Of a DNA stretch of 64,000 nucleotides, positions 42,669 to 51,816 are shown piece after piece. Position 1 is the first letter of the stretch; every line of letters starts with the position of its first letter. The notes below the pieces were generated by a model that was given only the letters and a program-made list of their open reading frames with translations, was not told the DNA's origin and did not search any database. Both the position numbers and the translations under genes were made by a program. Source of the DNA: Puia sp963703355 (lineage in GTDB: Bacteria; Bacteroidota; Bacteroidia; Chitinophagales; Chitinophagaceae). The stretch lies in NCBI GenBank assembly GCA_963703355.1, contig OY969813.1, forward strand, positions 992,001 to 1,056,000, read 5' to 3'.

Positions 42669-43439
42669 TTATTGAGGTTGTTGCCTGAATATATTAGATA
42701 ACATCGCATATAATTCCGGATGTTTTTCTTTGAATTGTTTGGGATTCTCAAAAAAATATTCCGACGCAACAGCGAAGAACTCCGCGTTATTTTTAGTGCC
42801 GTATAAATTAATGTCTGATTTGGATGCTTTCATTTTAGTAATATTATCTGCCATCATCTTTAACCAGGGAATGGCATACGCTTTACTCAACAGGGCTTCC
42901 GGCATTCCGTCCACCTCGCCGTCTTCCTTATCAAGCAAATGAACAAATTCATGAATGCCTGTATTTTCCGTCCCTCCTGGTATGCCAAATCCTTTGTAAA
43001 GATCGGGCTTGGACAAAATCATCTGCATTTGCATCGCCCCGGTTCCCACCATGCCCAGAACATCACGTCCCCTGCCTGACGCCGAATAATTTTCCGCGTT
43101 AAAACGGTCTTTGTACAATAGCACTTCGCTCAGATTATGATATCTCCAGGTGGGGAAGCCAAATATCGGTATGACCGCGCTTGATGCCACCAGCAATCTA
43201 TCCAGATCGTTTACTTCAGTATCCACACCTGTTACCGAAATATAGCCCAGAAAATCTTTCAGTTTCTCCTCAAATTTTATTCTGGCTGCGTCATCCAAAG
43301 CCTTGTAAAAAGCCACATGTTCCTCCAACATTTTTTTATACCCCGCAGGTAAATTAAATTTCCTGCGCGGTTTTTTATACAGTGCAATAAAAGTAATAAC
43401 CACCACCATGATCAATATAGCTATCAAAGGCGTAATCAT
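42669..43439 (-). CDS. MtfA-like zinc peptidase
   Basis: The 256-residue product has an N-terminal membrane helix (about 3-20), and the M90 metallopeptidase pattern: HEFVHLLDKEDGEVDGMP supplies the HExxH zinc site (His at about 163 and 167), and a downstream NNAEFFAVASEYFFE helix supplies the third ligand and the conserved Glu. MtfA of E. coli binds the repressor Mlc and has peptidase activity; in other bacteria the role is less clear. Here it lies beside fbp and ppsA in the same direction, with a 76-base gap, which may reflect a link to carbon metabolism, but could be coincidence. Confidence 0.85.
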   Translation of the reverse strand: MITPLIAILIMVVVITFIALYKKPRRKFNLPAGYKKMLEEHVAFYKALDDAARIKFEEKLKDFLGYISVTGVDTEVNDLDRLLVASSAVIPIFGFPTWRYHNLSEVLLYKDRFNAENYSASGRGRDVLGMVGTGAMQMQMILSKPDLYKGFGIPGGTENTGIHEFVHLLDKEDGEVDGMPEALLSKAYAIPWLKMMADNITKMKASKSDINLYGTKNNAEFFAVASEYFFENPKQFKEKHPELYAMLSNIFRQQPQ

Positions 43440-43515
43440 AGTACAATAATATGCCTTTTTATAAACGGCTCGTTTTTTTGTGATGTTTCCAAAGGCATTT
43501 CGAAATCATACTTTT

Positions 43516-44514
43516 TTATAAATATGTTTTAAAATCATTCATCATCAAATGACTTCCTGCAAAGAAAGGTACACGCTGGTGGAGAGATTCGGGTTTGAGT
43601 TGCAAAATTTGCCCAGCTCCGTTTGTAACATCTCCACCGGCTATCCCAAGAATAAAAGCAAAGGGATTGCACTCGTATACAAGCCTTAATTTTCCTTCCG
43701 GGTTACCGCATGTTCCGGGATACAGAAAAATTCCGCCTTTGAGCATATTGCGGTGCATATCCGCCACCAGGCTGCCCGTGTATCTCAACCCACAGGGGCC
43801 GCCTTCGAAATGAGATCTTCGCTGAATTCCCGTGATATACTTTTTGACATGATCAGGAAATAAATAATAATTTCCCTGATTGACAGAGTAGGTCTTTCCA
43901 TCCGCCGGGCATTGGATATCCGGATGACTCAACGTAAATTCTCCGATGGCCGGATCGAGCGTAAATCCGTTAACGCCTCTTTTTGTCGCGTACACTAACA
44001 TGGTAGAGGAACCGTAAATAATATAACCTGCTGCAATTTGTTGCTGACCTTCCTGTAAAAAGTCATCGATCGTGCAGGGCTGACCCATCAGGCTCTGCCT
44101 CCTGTAAACCCCGAATATGGTACCGATGCTGATGTTCACATCAATATTGCTGCTGCCATCCAACGGGTCGATGACCACCACATACTTAGACTGATTGCAG
44201 AGCTCTTCATCGAAGGCGATGAAAGTCTCCCGTTCTTCAGATGCAATTCCGGCGCAGCTTATGCCCCTCCGGAGAACTTCCATAAATTGTTTGTGGGCAA
44301 ACTCGTCGAGCTTTTGAACGGATTCATGCTGGATATTTGTCCATCCCGCCGGACCCAGCATATCCACGAGCCCGGCCTTGTTCACTTCTATATTCACTCT
44401 TTTTGCTGCAAGTGCAATATCGCGCAGGAGATTGCTTAACTCGCCCGTAGCATTCGGGAGTGAGCGAAGTTCCTGTTTACGAAATTCTTCGAGGGTGAGC
44501 ACATCGCGGTTCAT
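43516..44514 (-). CDS. fbp: Fructose-1,6-bisphosphatase class I
   Basis: The 332-residue product carries the class I FBPase motifs: VVIDPLDGSSNIDVNISIGT (metal and substrate site), and GKLRLVYECNPFAFI with the substrate-binding Lys and Glu near the C-terminus. It removes the C1 phosphate of fructose-1,6-bisphosphate in gluconeogenesis, in the cytoplasm. Length and order agree with bacterial enzymes. It begins 11 bases after phosphoenolpyruvate synthase, so the two gluconeogenic steps are co-transcribed. Confidence 0.95.
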   Translation of the reverse strand: MNRDVLTLEEFRKQELRSLPNATGELSNLLRDIALAAKRVNIEVNKAGLVDMLGPAGWTNIQHESVQKLDEFAHKQFMEVLRRGISCAGIASEERETFIAFDEELCNQSKYVVVIDPLDGSSNIDVNISIGTIFGVYRRQSLMGQPCTIDDFLQEGQQQIAAGYIIYGSSTMLVYATKRGVNGFTLDPAIGEFTLSHPDIQCPADGKTYSVNQGNYYLFPDHVKKYITGIQRRSHFEGGPCGLRYTGSLVADMHRNMLKGGIFLYPGTCGNPEGKLRLVYECNPFAFILGIAGGDVTNGAGQILQLKPESLHQRVPFFAGSHLMMNDFKTYL

Positions 44515-44525
44515 AGTATTCCCTG

Positions 44526-46955
44526 TTACAGCCGTTGTTTCATTCCGTTTTCTATGGCATGTATCGCTTTGATTGTTTTCACGATGGAATCGGGAGTTAC
44601 GGAAATCGAATCGATTCCCTCTTCTACCAGGAACTGTGCAAAGTCAGGAAAATCTGAAGGCCCCTGACCACAAATCCCCACTTTTACATGTGATTCTCTA
44701 GCCGCACGGATCAACATCCGGAGCAATATTTTCACTGCCTCATTCCGTTCATCGTAGAGATGAGCCACCAGGGATGAATCGCGATCCAGTCCCAATGTGA
44801 GTTGGGTAAGATCATTGGATCCAATAGAGAATCCATCAATATATTTCGCAAATGCTGATGCCAGCAGAATATTGGAAGGCAGTTCGGCCATGAGAAATAA
44901 CAACAGATTATTCCTGCCACGAATGAGACCGTATTCCTTCATCACTTTTTTAACCTCTATCAGTTCTTCTACCGTTCTGCAGAATGGAACCATGACTGCC
45001 ACATTGCTGAGTCCCATTTCTTCCCTTACCTTTCGGATGGCCCTGCATTCGAGACCGAATGCAGGTTTATAGTCCGAAGAATAATAACGCGATGCGCCGC
45101 GCCATCCTATCATTGGATTTTCCTCTTCGGGTTCAAAATATTTTCCTCCCGGCAGATTTTTATATTCATTGCTTTTGAAATCAGAGAATCGGACGATCAC
45201 CATTTCGGGATAAAAAGCTGCGGCTATTTTCGCGATACCAAAAGATAATTTCTGAATAAAAAATTCCTCCCCGTTTTCAAAACCCCTGATTTTTTCGTTG
45301 ATTTCATCAGACAGTTTCTCATCCCGGAGGGTGTGATGTGTCAGCAGGGCAAGCGGATGTATGCCGATATAATTATTGATAATAAATTCTTCTCTTGCGA
45401 GACCAACTCCTTTATGAGGCATCTGTGCATAATGAAAAGCCATTCCGGGTGAACCGACGTTGAGCATGAGCCGGGTACTGATTTCCGGTAAAGATTTCAG
45501 ATCGGTATTTGTTAAAGAATATTCCAGCTTTCCATTGTACACCAAACCAATATCTCCTTCGCCACAACTCGCGGTGATCAGCTGCGCCGATTTTAATTTG
45601 TCTGTCGCATGGCCACAACCCACAATGGCCGGTACGCCCATCTCACGGGCAACAATAGCCGCATGACAGGTTCTGCCACCCTTATTGGTAATGATGGCTG
45701 CAGCTTTTTTCATGATGGGCTCCCAGTCGGGGTCCGTCATATCTGTTACGAGCACATCGCCCTCTTTGAATTCGTTTCCTTCCATCAGGCGCTTGTCAAG
45801 GGAATACATAATGTGTACGGTGCCGGATGCAATCTTGTCACCAACTGCAATACCTTTTAATATCGGCTCCTCATGGTGAGCCAACATGCTGTACGCTGTG
45901 ACCGTATCCCGATTTTTTCTTGAATGAATCGTTTCAGGCCGGGCCTGAACGATAAATAAACTACCTGTTAAACCATCAACCGCCCACTCGACGTCTACCG
46001 GGCACCATGTACGTTTGATCGTACTATAATACTTCTCAATGCGGGTAACCCATTCCGCCAGTTTCAGTATCATTTCATCTTTGAGGCAGAATGTATGCCG
46101 GGCTGATTTTTCGGTGTGAATAATCCGGACGCGCTCATCGGGATCGTCGCCGTACACCATCAGCCGGTCTTTATTGCCCAACTTTTTTTCGATGATGGGA
46201 ACATGATGACCGTTTAAATTCGGTTTGAAAACAACAAACTCATCTGGTGATACGGCACCCTGAACAATCAGTTCTCCGAGTCCGTAAGAACCATTGATAA
46301 CAACTACGTCTTTAAAGCCCGATTCCGTGTCCAGCGAAAAAGCCACGCCCGAAACACCCAGGTCGGAGCGTACCATTTTCTGAATACAAACGGAAAGGCC
46401 CAGAGCGAGCGGGTCAAATTGCAGGTTATGACGATAGCTGATCGCACGATCGGTAAATAATGAAGCAAAACAATTGCGCACTGCATCGATGAGTTCTGCC
46501 GGTCCGCGTACATTTAGGTAGGTTTCCTGCTGACCCGCAAAACTTGCATCGGGTAAATCTTCTGCGGTAGCTGAAGACCGAACAGCGACATCGGTATCCG
46601 GCTGATGATACTGACGGGATAACAGATGATATCGTTCGATAATTTCCAAAGCGAGCTCATGTGGAAACCTCGCATTCCGGATACTACTCCTGATTTGTAA
46701 ACCGATTCGCCGCAACGACTCCATATTTTCAAAATCGATTTCCGACAAACGCTCCGTGATCCATGTATCTAACCCGTTGGCATTAATAAAATACCGGTAG
46801 GCGTTCACCGTGATCACAAAACCATCCGGCACTTGTATGCCCAGAGGTGAGAGATGCCGGAGCATTTCGCCCAGCGATGCATTTTTCCCACCCACTCTTT
46901 CAATGTCATTAATACCCACATCGCGCAGGCCCATAATATTCGGGATCTGATTCAT
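44526..46955 (-). CDS. ppsA: Phosphoenolpyruvate synthase
   Basis: The 809-residue product has the PEP/pyruvate-binding domain (about 8-350; VGGKNASLGEML and SSATAEDLPDASFAGQQETY), the swivelling phosphohistidine domain (about 375-460; NKGGRTCHAAIVAREMG with the catalytic His near 427) and the TIM-barrel PEP-utilising domain (about 480-800; ECRAIRKVREEMGLSNVAV, SIGSNDLTQLTLG, VGICGQGPSDFP). It makes PEP from pyruvate and ATP for gluconeogenesis. It is the first gene of the ppsA-fbp unit. The upstream 565-base gap holds several hairpins that may control it. Confidence 0.95.
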   Translation of the reverse strand: MNQIPNIMGLRDVGINDIERVGGKNASLGEMLRHLSPLGIQVPDGFVITVNAYRYFINANGLDTWITERLSEIDFENMESLRRIGLQIRSSIRNARFPHELALEIIERYHLLSRQYHQPDTDVAVRSSATAEDLPDASFAGQQETYLNVRGPAELIDAVRNCFASLFTDRAISYRHNLQFDPLALGLSVCIQKMVRSDLGVSGVAFSLDTESGFKDVVVINGSYGLGELIVQGAVSPDEFVVFKPNLNGHHVPIIEKKLGNKDRLMVYGDDPDERVRIIHTEKSARHTFCLKDEMILKLAEWVTRIEKYYSTIKRTWCPVDVEWAVDGLTGSLFIVQARPETIHSRKNRDTVTAYSMLAHHEEPILKGIAVGDKIASGTVHIMYSLDKRLMEGNEFKEGDVLVTDMTDPDWEPIMKKAAAIITNKGGRTCHAAIVAREMGVPAIVGCGHATDKLKSAQLITASCGEGDIGLVYNGKLEYSLTNTDLKSLPEISTRLMLNVGSPGMAFHYAQMPHKGVGLAREEFIINNYIGIHPLALLTHHTLRDEKLSDEINEKIRGFENGEEFFIQKLSFGIAKIAAAFYPEMVIVRFSDFKSNEYKNLPGGKYFEPEEENPMIGWRGASRYYSSDYKPAFGLECRAIRKVREEMGLSNVAVMVPFCRTVEELIEVKKVMKEYGLIRGRNNLLLFLMAELPSNILLASAFAKYIDGFSIGSNDLTQLTLGLDRDSSLVAHLYDERNEAVKILLRMLIRAARESHVKVGICGQGPSDFPDFAQFLVEEGIDSISVTPDSIVKTIKAIHAIENGMKQRL

Positions 46956-47520
46956 TATTCAGGGTTTGATTGGAAGCGAAAAAAAGAAACTTGTTTACAT
47001 TTTTAAAAAACCGGAGAGTAGACACTACCCCGGTATATTTACAAAACCGAAACCTTAACGTGAATTAAATAGAAGGGTCTGTAGACACAAACCCCTGAAA
47101 TGGACAATAAACTGTCGCATGAGAATACATTAACAGGGTGAGTAAAAACAAACCCTGATTACCAGGAATGATTGCTTATGAATATAAAAGGTAATAGGTC
47201 AGATCGCATCTGAAGAACCTATAGCCAAAAAGCTTCGGTTGCCAATGACTGTACAAGCAGGGCATAATCCTCTCTTTGATCGTAAAAGACTTTTGTGGGA
47301 TAATCTGGTTTCATCGGTGTGCGCTTTATGATGCTGACATATATAAAGACTGCTCCGAAGGCAAAAAGTACTAGTCTTCCGAAAGATTTTTTTATCCACT
47401 TCAGGGTTATCTGTTTTCCCCATCTACTTTTGCCGTAAAGAATTTCCTGTCAGGGTTTCGTCATTGTATCTTCGCCTCCCGGAAAATCAGCCTGGTTCGG
47501 CATTTATCAGAATCATACTT
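46956..47520. other. Intergenic region with three hairpins
   Basis: No convincing gene was found between the divergent ppsA and hydrolase genes; the minus frame 47199-47423 has poor composition. Three stem-loops are visible: 47010-47034 (ACCGG and GTAG arms), 47075-47094 (GGGT/ACCC) and 47134-47157 (CAGGGT/ACCCTG). They could form part of a ppsA leader or be repeats of an unrecognised element. Confidence 0.45.
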
Positions 47521-48567
47521 ATGAGAATTTACATACTGTTATCTCTGTTTTTTATTACGTTGCCAGAATTCGCACAGGGACGGCAAATTATTTCAGAGGA
47601 AAAATTCATTCCGGTCAATGGAATCGATCAATGGATCACCATTCACGGGGACCCGTCAAAACCTGTCATTTTATTCCTGCACGGAGGTCCGGGCAGTGCA
47701 TTGAGTCCTTTTTCTGAAGCCATCTATGGCGGCTGGGAAAAAGATTTTATCATCGTCCAATGGGATCAGCGCGGGACGGCAAAAACCTTCGGACAACACG
47801 CTCCGAAGGAACTGGATCCTGTTTATTTAAAGGCCAATCCGCTCACACTGGACCAGATGACGGCAGATGGCATCGCGGTCAGTGAATATCTGCTGCAATA
47901 TCTGGGCAAACAAAAACTTATTTTATTCGGAAGTTCCTGGGGTTCTGTGCTGGGCGTTTCGATGTCGGTGCAGCGGCCTGATTTATTTTATGCGTATGTG
48001 GGTCATTCGCAGATTGTAGATCCCCTTGCATATTTTCCTCCTATTTACAACAAGGTTTTGCAACTCGCCGCCATGGCAGGCGACACGAGTTCGATCGCCC
48101 TTTTAAACAAACTGGGTCTCCCGCCTTACGACAGGTCGAGAAGTTATGGTCAGCTGATGCGGGTCATAAAAAAATATGAAAAGCAACATTCCATTACTGC
48201 ACCCGAATCATTCTGGAAAATGCCGGTTTCATATGATAACATCAAGGATGAAAAGGATCGTGAGGATGGCGACGATTATTCTTTTGTAAATTATACAGGT
48301 GACAAAACATTGCAGGTGAACGGCATGATGGCTGGCATTCATTTTTCGCGATCGGCGTTGCATTTTAAGATACCTGTGTACCTTATTCAGGGAGAAGAAG
48401 ACATTCTTACTTCTAAAGATTATTCCAAACCTTATTATGATCTTTTGAAGGCGCCGGATAAAAAATATATATTAATACCTGGTGCGGCGCATGGTTTTAA
48501 TCAGGCCATTGTTAATGCACAATATAAAATTATGCTGGAGATAAAATCAACGAACAAATTACCCTGA
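47521..48567 (+). CDS. Secreted alpha/beta hydrolase (proline-iminopeptidase-like)
   Basis: From the ATG at 47521 the product has 348 residues with a signal peptide (1-19, EFAQG). The frame extends upstream to 47464, but that part precedes the signal and is rejected. HGGPGSALSPF is the oxyanion HGGPG motif, LFGSSWGSVLG holds the nucleophilic Ser, GEEDILT the acid and GAAHGFN the His, the full alpha/beta-hydrolase triad. The HGGPG-WDQRG combination is typical of proline iminopeptidases (S33), but substrate is not certain. The 3' end overlaps the trehalase stop by 9 bases (convergent). Confidence 0.85.
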   Translation: MRIYILLSLFFITLPEFAQGRQIISEEKFIPVNGIDQWITIHGDPSKPVILFLHGGPGSALSPFSEAIYGGWEKDFIIVQWDQRGTAKTFGQHAPKELDPVYLKANPLTLDQMTADGIAVSEYLLQYLGKQKLILFGSSWGSVLGVSMSVQRPDLFYAYVGHSQIVDPLAYFPPIYNKVLQLAAMAGDTSSIALLNKLGLPPYDRSRSYGQLMRVIKKYEKQHSITAPESFWKMPVSYDNIKDEKDREDGDDYSFVNYTGDKTLQVNGMMAGIHFSRSALHFKIPVYLIQGEEDILTSKDYSKPYYDLLKAPDKKYILIPGAAHGFNQAIVNAQYKIMLEIKSTNKLP

Positions 48568-50073
48568 CGGATTTTTCAAATAATCTTTCAATGCGAGATA
48601 TACGCCATTCGTCCAGCCAAACCCTTCCTGACTTTCATATTCACCACCGCCGGCCAACTTCGTAGTATCCACGACGTCGTATTTCTCCATCATTTTTCCC
48701 GTAGCGGCAAACACTTTCTCATTGAGAGAAACCCAGCGTTGTGCAATGTTTTTGGCCATATCGTCTTTACCCAATTTATCGAGGCCCATGACCGCCATCC
48801 ACTGCAACGGCGCCCATCCATTGGGCCAGTCCCACTGCTGACCGCTGGGAATGGTTGTCGTGACCAAACCACCGGGTTGCACCAGATATGTTGAAACAGT
48901 ATGGGCTATCTGGTCCGTTTTGCTTTTAATAAAAGAAAAATCCTCCTCAGCAATAAATAAGGGGGTTAGACCTGCTGCAGAAATATGGTCTATCACAGTT
49001 CTTTTTTCCCAATGGTAGTCGGTAAAGAAAAATTGTTTTTCATTCCAGCAGTATCTAATAATGGCTTCCCATCTTTTCTCCGCATTTATTTCAAACATTT
49101 TCGATTCGCTGATTTTCCTTTGAATTGAATATGTTTTCGCCAATACTTTTTCCAGTTTATACATCAAACAATTCAGATCGACAGGAATGATGTTGACCGT
49201 TTCAATGCTGGAAAGGTTCCGATGATCCGCAAACCAGCGACTGCTAAAATCCCAACCCGATTCGCAGGCAGCCCTTATGTTAGTAAAAAATTGTTCCGCA
49301 GGCTGGCCACTCTTTTCTCGGGCATGGATATCCGCTGCATAACTCTCGGGTCTGGGGGTCGGACTTTCATCAAAATAACGATTGAGTGTTTCTCCGCCTT
49401 CCAGCTTCACGGTACGGAAGCTGGCTTTCAACGGATCTTTTCCGCCCAATTGCCAATAATCATATTCTTTCTGCAGCGCCGGCAAATATTTTATATAGAT
49501 GTTGTCGTCGTTTTTGGCCTTGGCTAATAATTCCACCATCAACGAAAAAAAAGGCGGCTGACTACGGCTTATGTAATAAGTTCGGTTGCCATTGGGAATA
49601 TGTCCGACACCCTGAATGAGGTAAGCAAAATTATCGACCATATTTTCTATCATCTTCACCTCGCCGTGAAGACGCAATCCCAGCATAGTGAAATAACTGT
49701 CCCAGTAATATATTTCGCGAAAGCGACCGCCGGGTACTATAAAAGGAAATGGCAATTCAATGAGCGAGCCTTTTTGTTTTTCCGGCAATCTGGTAAGCAC
49801 GGACCATAAATTTCGGATATGCTGATCGAGCGACTGCCGTACATCCGTTTTAAAATCGCTGGTTACCTCCTGTGGTAAATCAAAATGGCTAAGGACAAAG
49901 TCTTTTAAATTAAAAAGAGGAAGGTCCTTTAGTTTGAGATATTGGTCCAGTATGATACGCAAATCGCTTTTGGGGACACAATCAGGAAATGTTTTCTGGT
50001 CATCAAAAACATGGCTCATCTGTACCTCTTCAAACAGCGGATGCAAATCAAATAGGTTGATTTCGTTGTGCAT
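48559..50073 (-). CDS. treA: Trehalase (GH37)
   Basis: From the ATG at 50073 the product has 504 residues. The two trehalase signatures are clear: PGGRFREIYYWDSYFTMLGL and QWDWPNGWAPLQ. It hydrolyses trehalose to two glucose. There is no signal peptide, so a cytosolic (TreF-like) enzyme is indicated; a start at 50118 would overlap the upstream transporter and is disfavoured. It lies 19 bases after the MFS carrier gene, and the pair would take up and cleave trehalose or a related disaccharide. The symbol could equally be treF. Confidence 0.95.
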   Translation of the reverse strand: MHNEINLFDLHPLFEEVQMSHVFDDQKTFPDCVPKSDLRIILDQYLKLKDLPLFNLKDFVLSHFDLPQEVTSDFKTDVRQSLDQHIRNLWSVLTRLPEKQKGSLIELPFPFIVPGGRFREIYYWDSYFTMLGLRLHGEVKMIENMVDNFAYLIQGVGHIPNGNRTYYISRSQPPFFSLMVELLAKAKNDDNIYIKYLPALQKEYDYWQLGGKDPLKASFRTVKLEGGETLNRYFDESPTPRPESYAADIHAREKSGQPAEQFFTNIRAACESGWDFSSRWFADHRNLSSIETVNIIPVDLNCLMYKLEKVLAKTYSIQRKISESKMFEINAEKRWEAIIRYCWNEKQFFFTDYHWEKRTVIDHISAAGLTPLFIAEEDFSFIKSKTDQIAHTVSTYLVQPGGLVTTTIPSGQQWDWPNGWAPLQWMAVMGLDKLGKDDMAKNIAQRWVSLNEKVFAATGKMMEKYDVVDTTKLAGGGEYESQEGFGWTNGVYLALKDYLKNPSG

Positions 50074-50092
50074 GTTACAAGTAATATTTTTA

Positions 50093-51343
50093 TTAATGTC
50101 CGCCGCCTGCAAATTCAATTTTTGTATTGGTTTTCTTTTGAATCTGATAAAAGAAAAACAAACAGATCATCAATACGCTCATGGGGATGAGAGAAAAATA
50201 AAAAGCTTTTTGTCCTCCGATATTTTTAAACAAATACCCTACCAGTCTCGAGCCCAGTGTTCCGCCGACGGCGGAGAAAAAAACAAGCAACGACGCCATC
50301 GGGCTATGAAACATTTTCTCCGTAGCGCTCAATACAAAAGAGTTTACGAGCGGATAAATGGGTGCCAGAAAAAATCCAATCAAGGGAAAAACATACGCGA
50401 TCACCGGAACGTCTTTCAATGATGAGATTTCTTCCGGAGGAAGATTTTGCGTATGGGGTAATACCAGGATGACCATTAAAGCCGCGCCGATTAAGCAGCC
50501 CGCCAATATCAGCAGCCAGTCTACTTTTTTAACCAGCCGGGACGAAATAAATCTTCCGAGTGCAATGGACAACATCAGAATGATCGCCATATAAACACTT
50601 GTTTTTTCAGGCAGGTGAAGCACTTTCTGATTAAACGTAGGCAGCCAGCTCATGATGCCCTGTTCGGTCATCACGTACATAAAAGCAGCCACTGCAAATA
50701 ATAACACCAGGGGTCTTTTCAATAATTTGATCATCTCCACAAAATCGTCGCCGACGCTGGTACCCGGTATTTCATACTTTATATTAAAATCAGAAAAAAA
50801 TAAAATGGCAAATGAAATGGCGATGATGGCTGCCAATAATAAATAAATCCGCAACCAGGCGTCGGGATTGATATCACTGTAAAAAAGCGGAAATATCACA
50901 AAACCGGCAGCAATACCGATCATGAAAAAACTTTCGATGGAAGTCAACACGCTTTTGTGCTCCTTAGCGTCTTTTGTAACCAGACCGATCATCGAATAAA
51001 CGGACACTTTGATCACTGCAAATGAAATTCCCACGCAGGCAAAAAGAATTCTTACGGAGGTAAACGAGTTGCCAAAATACATACCAATACAACCGAAGAA
51101 AACCAGTGCAAGGGCGATCAGCATGCCTCTTTTATATCCGAGCCTGGGTAAAAAAGATCCGACCAGGAAGGATACAAATGCAATGGAAAGGTCTTTGAAG
51201 GCTTCGAGTGAACTGGCCTTCAGTTCATCTACGTGATAGGTGTTGATGGACTTTTGAATCAGAATGCCCACGCTGTTCAAAAGGATGGCAAAAACAAAAT
51301 AATTAAGGTAAAGGGAAACTTTAATCGTCGCATTGGATGGCAT
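50093..51343 (-). CDS. MFS transporter, probably sugar uptake
   Basis: From the ATG at 51343 (an upstream ATG at 51367 adds 8 residues) the product has 416 residues and about 12 membrane helices, with the MFS loop motif LPRLGYKRGM after helix 2 and a central loop (YEIPGTSVGDDFVEMIKLLK). Substrate is inferred from its operon partner trehalase: trehalose or another disaccharide. The sequence itself does not prove specificity. It is the first gene of the two-gene unit. Confidence 0.85.
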   Translation of the reverse strand: MPSNATIKVSLYLNYFVFAILLNSVGILIQKSINTYHVDELKASSLEAFKDLSIAFVSFLVGSFLPRLGYKRGMLIALALVFFGCIGMYFGNSFTSVRILFACVGISFAVIKVSVYSMIGLVTKDAKEHKSVLTSIESFFMIGIAAGFVIFPLFYSDINPDAWLRIYLLLAAIIAISFAILFFSDFNIKYEIPGTSVGDDFVEMIKLLKRPLVLLFAVAAFMYVMTEQGIMSWLPTFNQKVLHLPEKTSVYMAIILMLSIALGRFISSRLVKKVDWLLILAGCLIGAALMVILVLPHTQNLPPEEISSLKDVPVIAYVFPLIGFFLAPIYPLVNSFVLSATEKMFHSPMASLLVFFSAVGGTLGSRLVGYLFKNIGGQKAFYFSLIPMSVLMICLFFFYQIQKKTNTKIEFAGGGH

Positions 51344-51816
51344 AGCAATCGTTATATGGTTAACCAAATATAACTGTCCCCGGGGGATCGTTCGTTATTT
51401 TCCAGGATCAAATTCCCAGAGATCCTTCTGCAGGAAATTATTTGGCGAAAATCTTCGTGCTCCATTGGATTGACCGGGAAAAAATGGCAGGCGCATATAG
51501 AAAAGTACAAAAATTCTGTAAAAATCGGCAAAACCTGGTCATAACAGGCTATGGTATCAGCATGTTATCATAATATTATACATCGCATTATTACAACAAC
51601 AAATTGTTATCGTATGAGATTTTTTTGATGCCTGTAATCACCAATATTGAATTCGCGACAAGCATTATCTAAACAGAATTCTGAAGATTCTGTCGACATT
51701 CTGTTTTTGATGTGAACTGTCTATTACGAATCTCTTACGCTATCATTAAGCTTGATTACCAAGGCTTATTTCCCTTTGCATTGATCCATTTTTGCACTGG
51801 CTAAGCAGCTGCTGAA
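51344..51816. other. Intergenic region upstream of the TonB-receptor operon
   Basis: These 473 bases between divergent units contain no gene. The only notable structure is the repeat cluster at 51671-51706; CATTTTTG at 51787-51794 is one base from the -7 consensus TAnnTTTG and lies 22 bases before the start codon, but a matching -33 box was not found. Confidence 0.4.
51671..51706 (+). promoter_or_regulatory. Triple ATTCTG repeat within an inverted repeat
   Basis: ATTCTG recurs at 51678, 51687 and 51698 (spacing 9 and 11), and AAACAGAAT (51671-51679) is inverted in ATTCTGTTT (51698-51706). It lies 111 bases before the TonB-receptor gene and has the shape of a regulator-binding site, such as tandem half-sites. 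Confidence 0.4.

Noticed and set aside
47199..47423. 74-residue minus frame upstream of ppsA
   Set aside because: Composition is unlike a protein, and there is no homologue or domain that I recognise.
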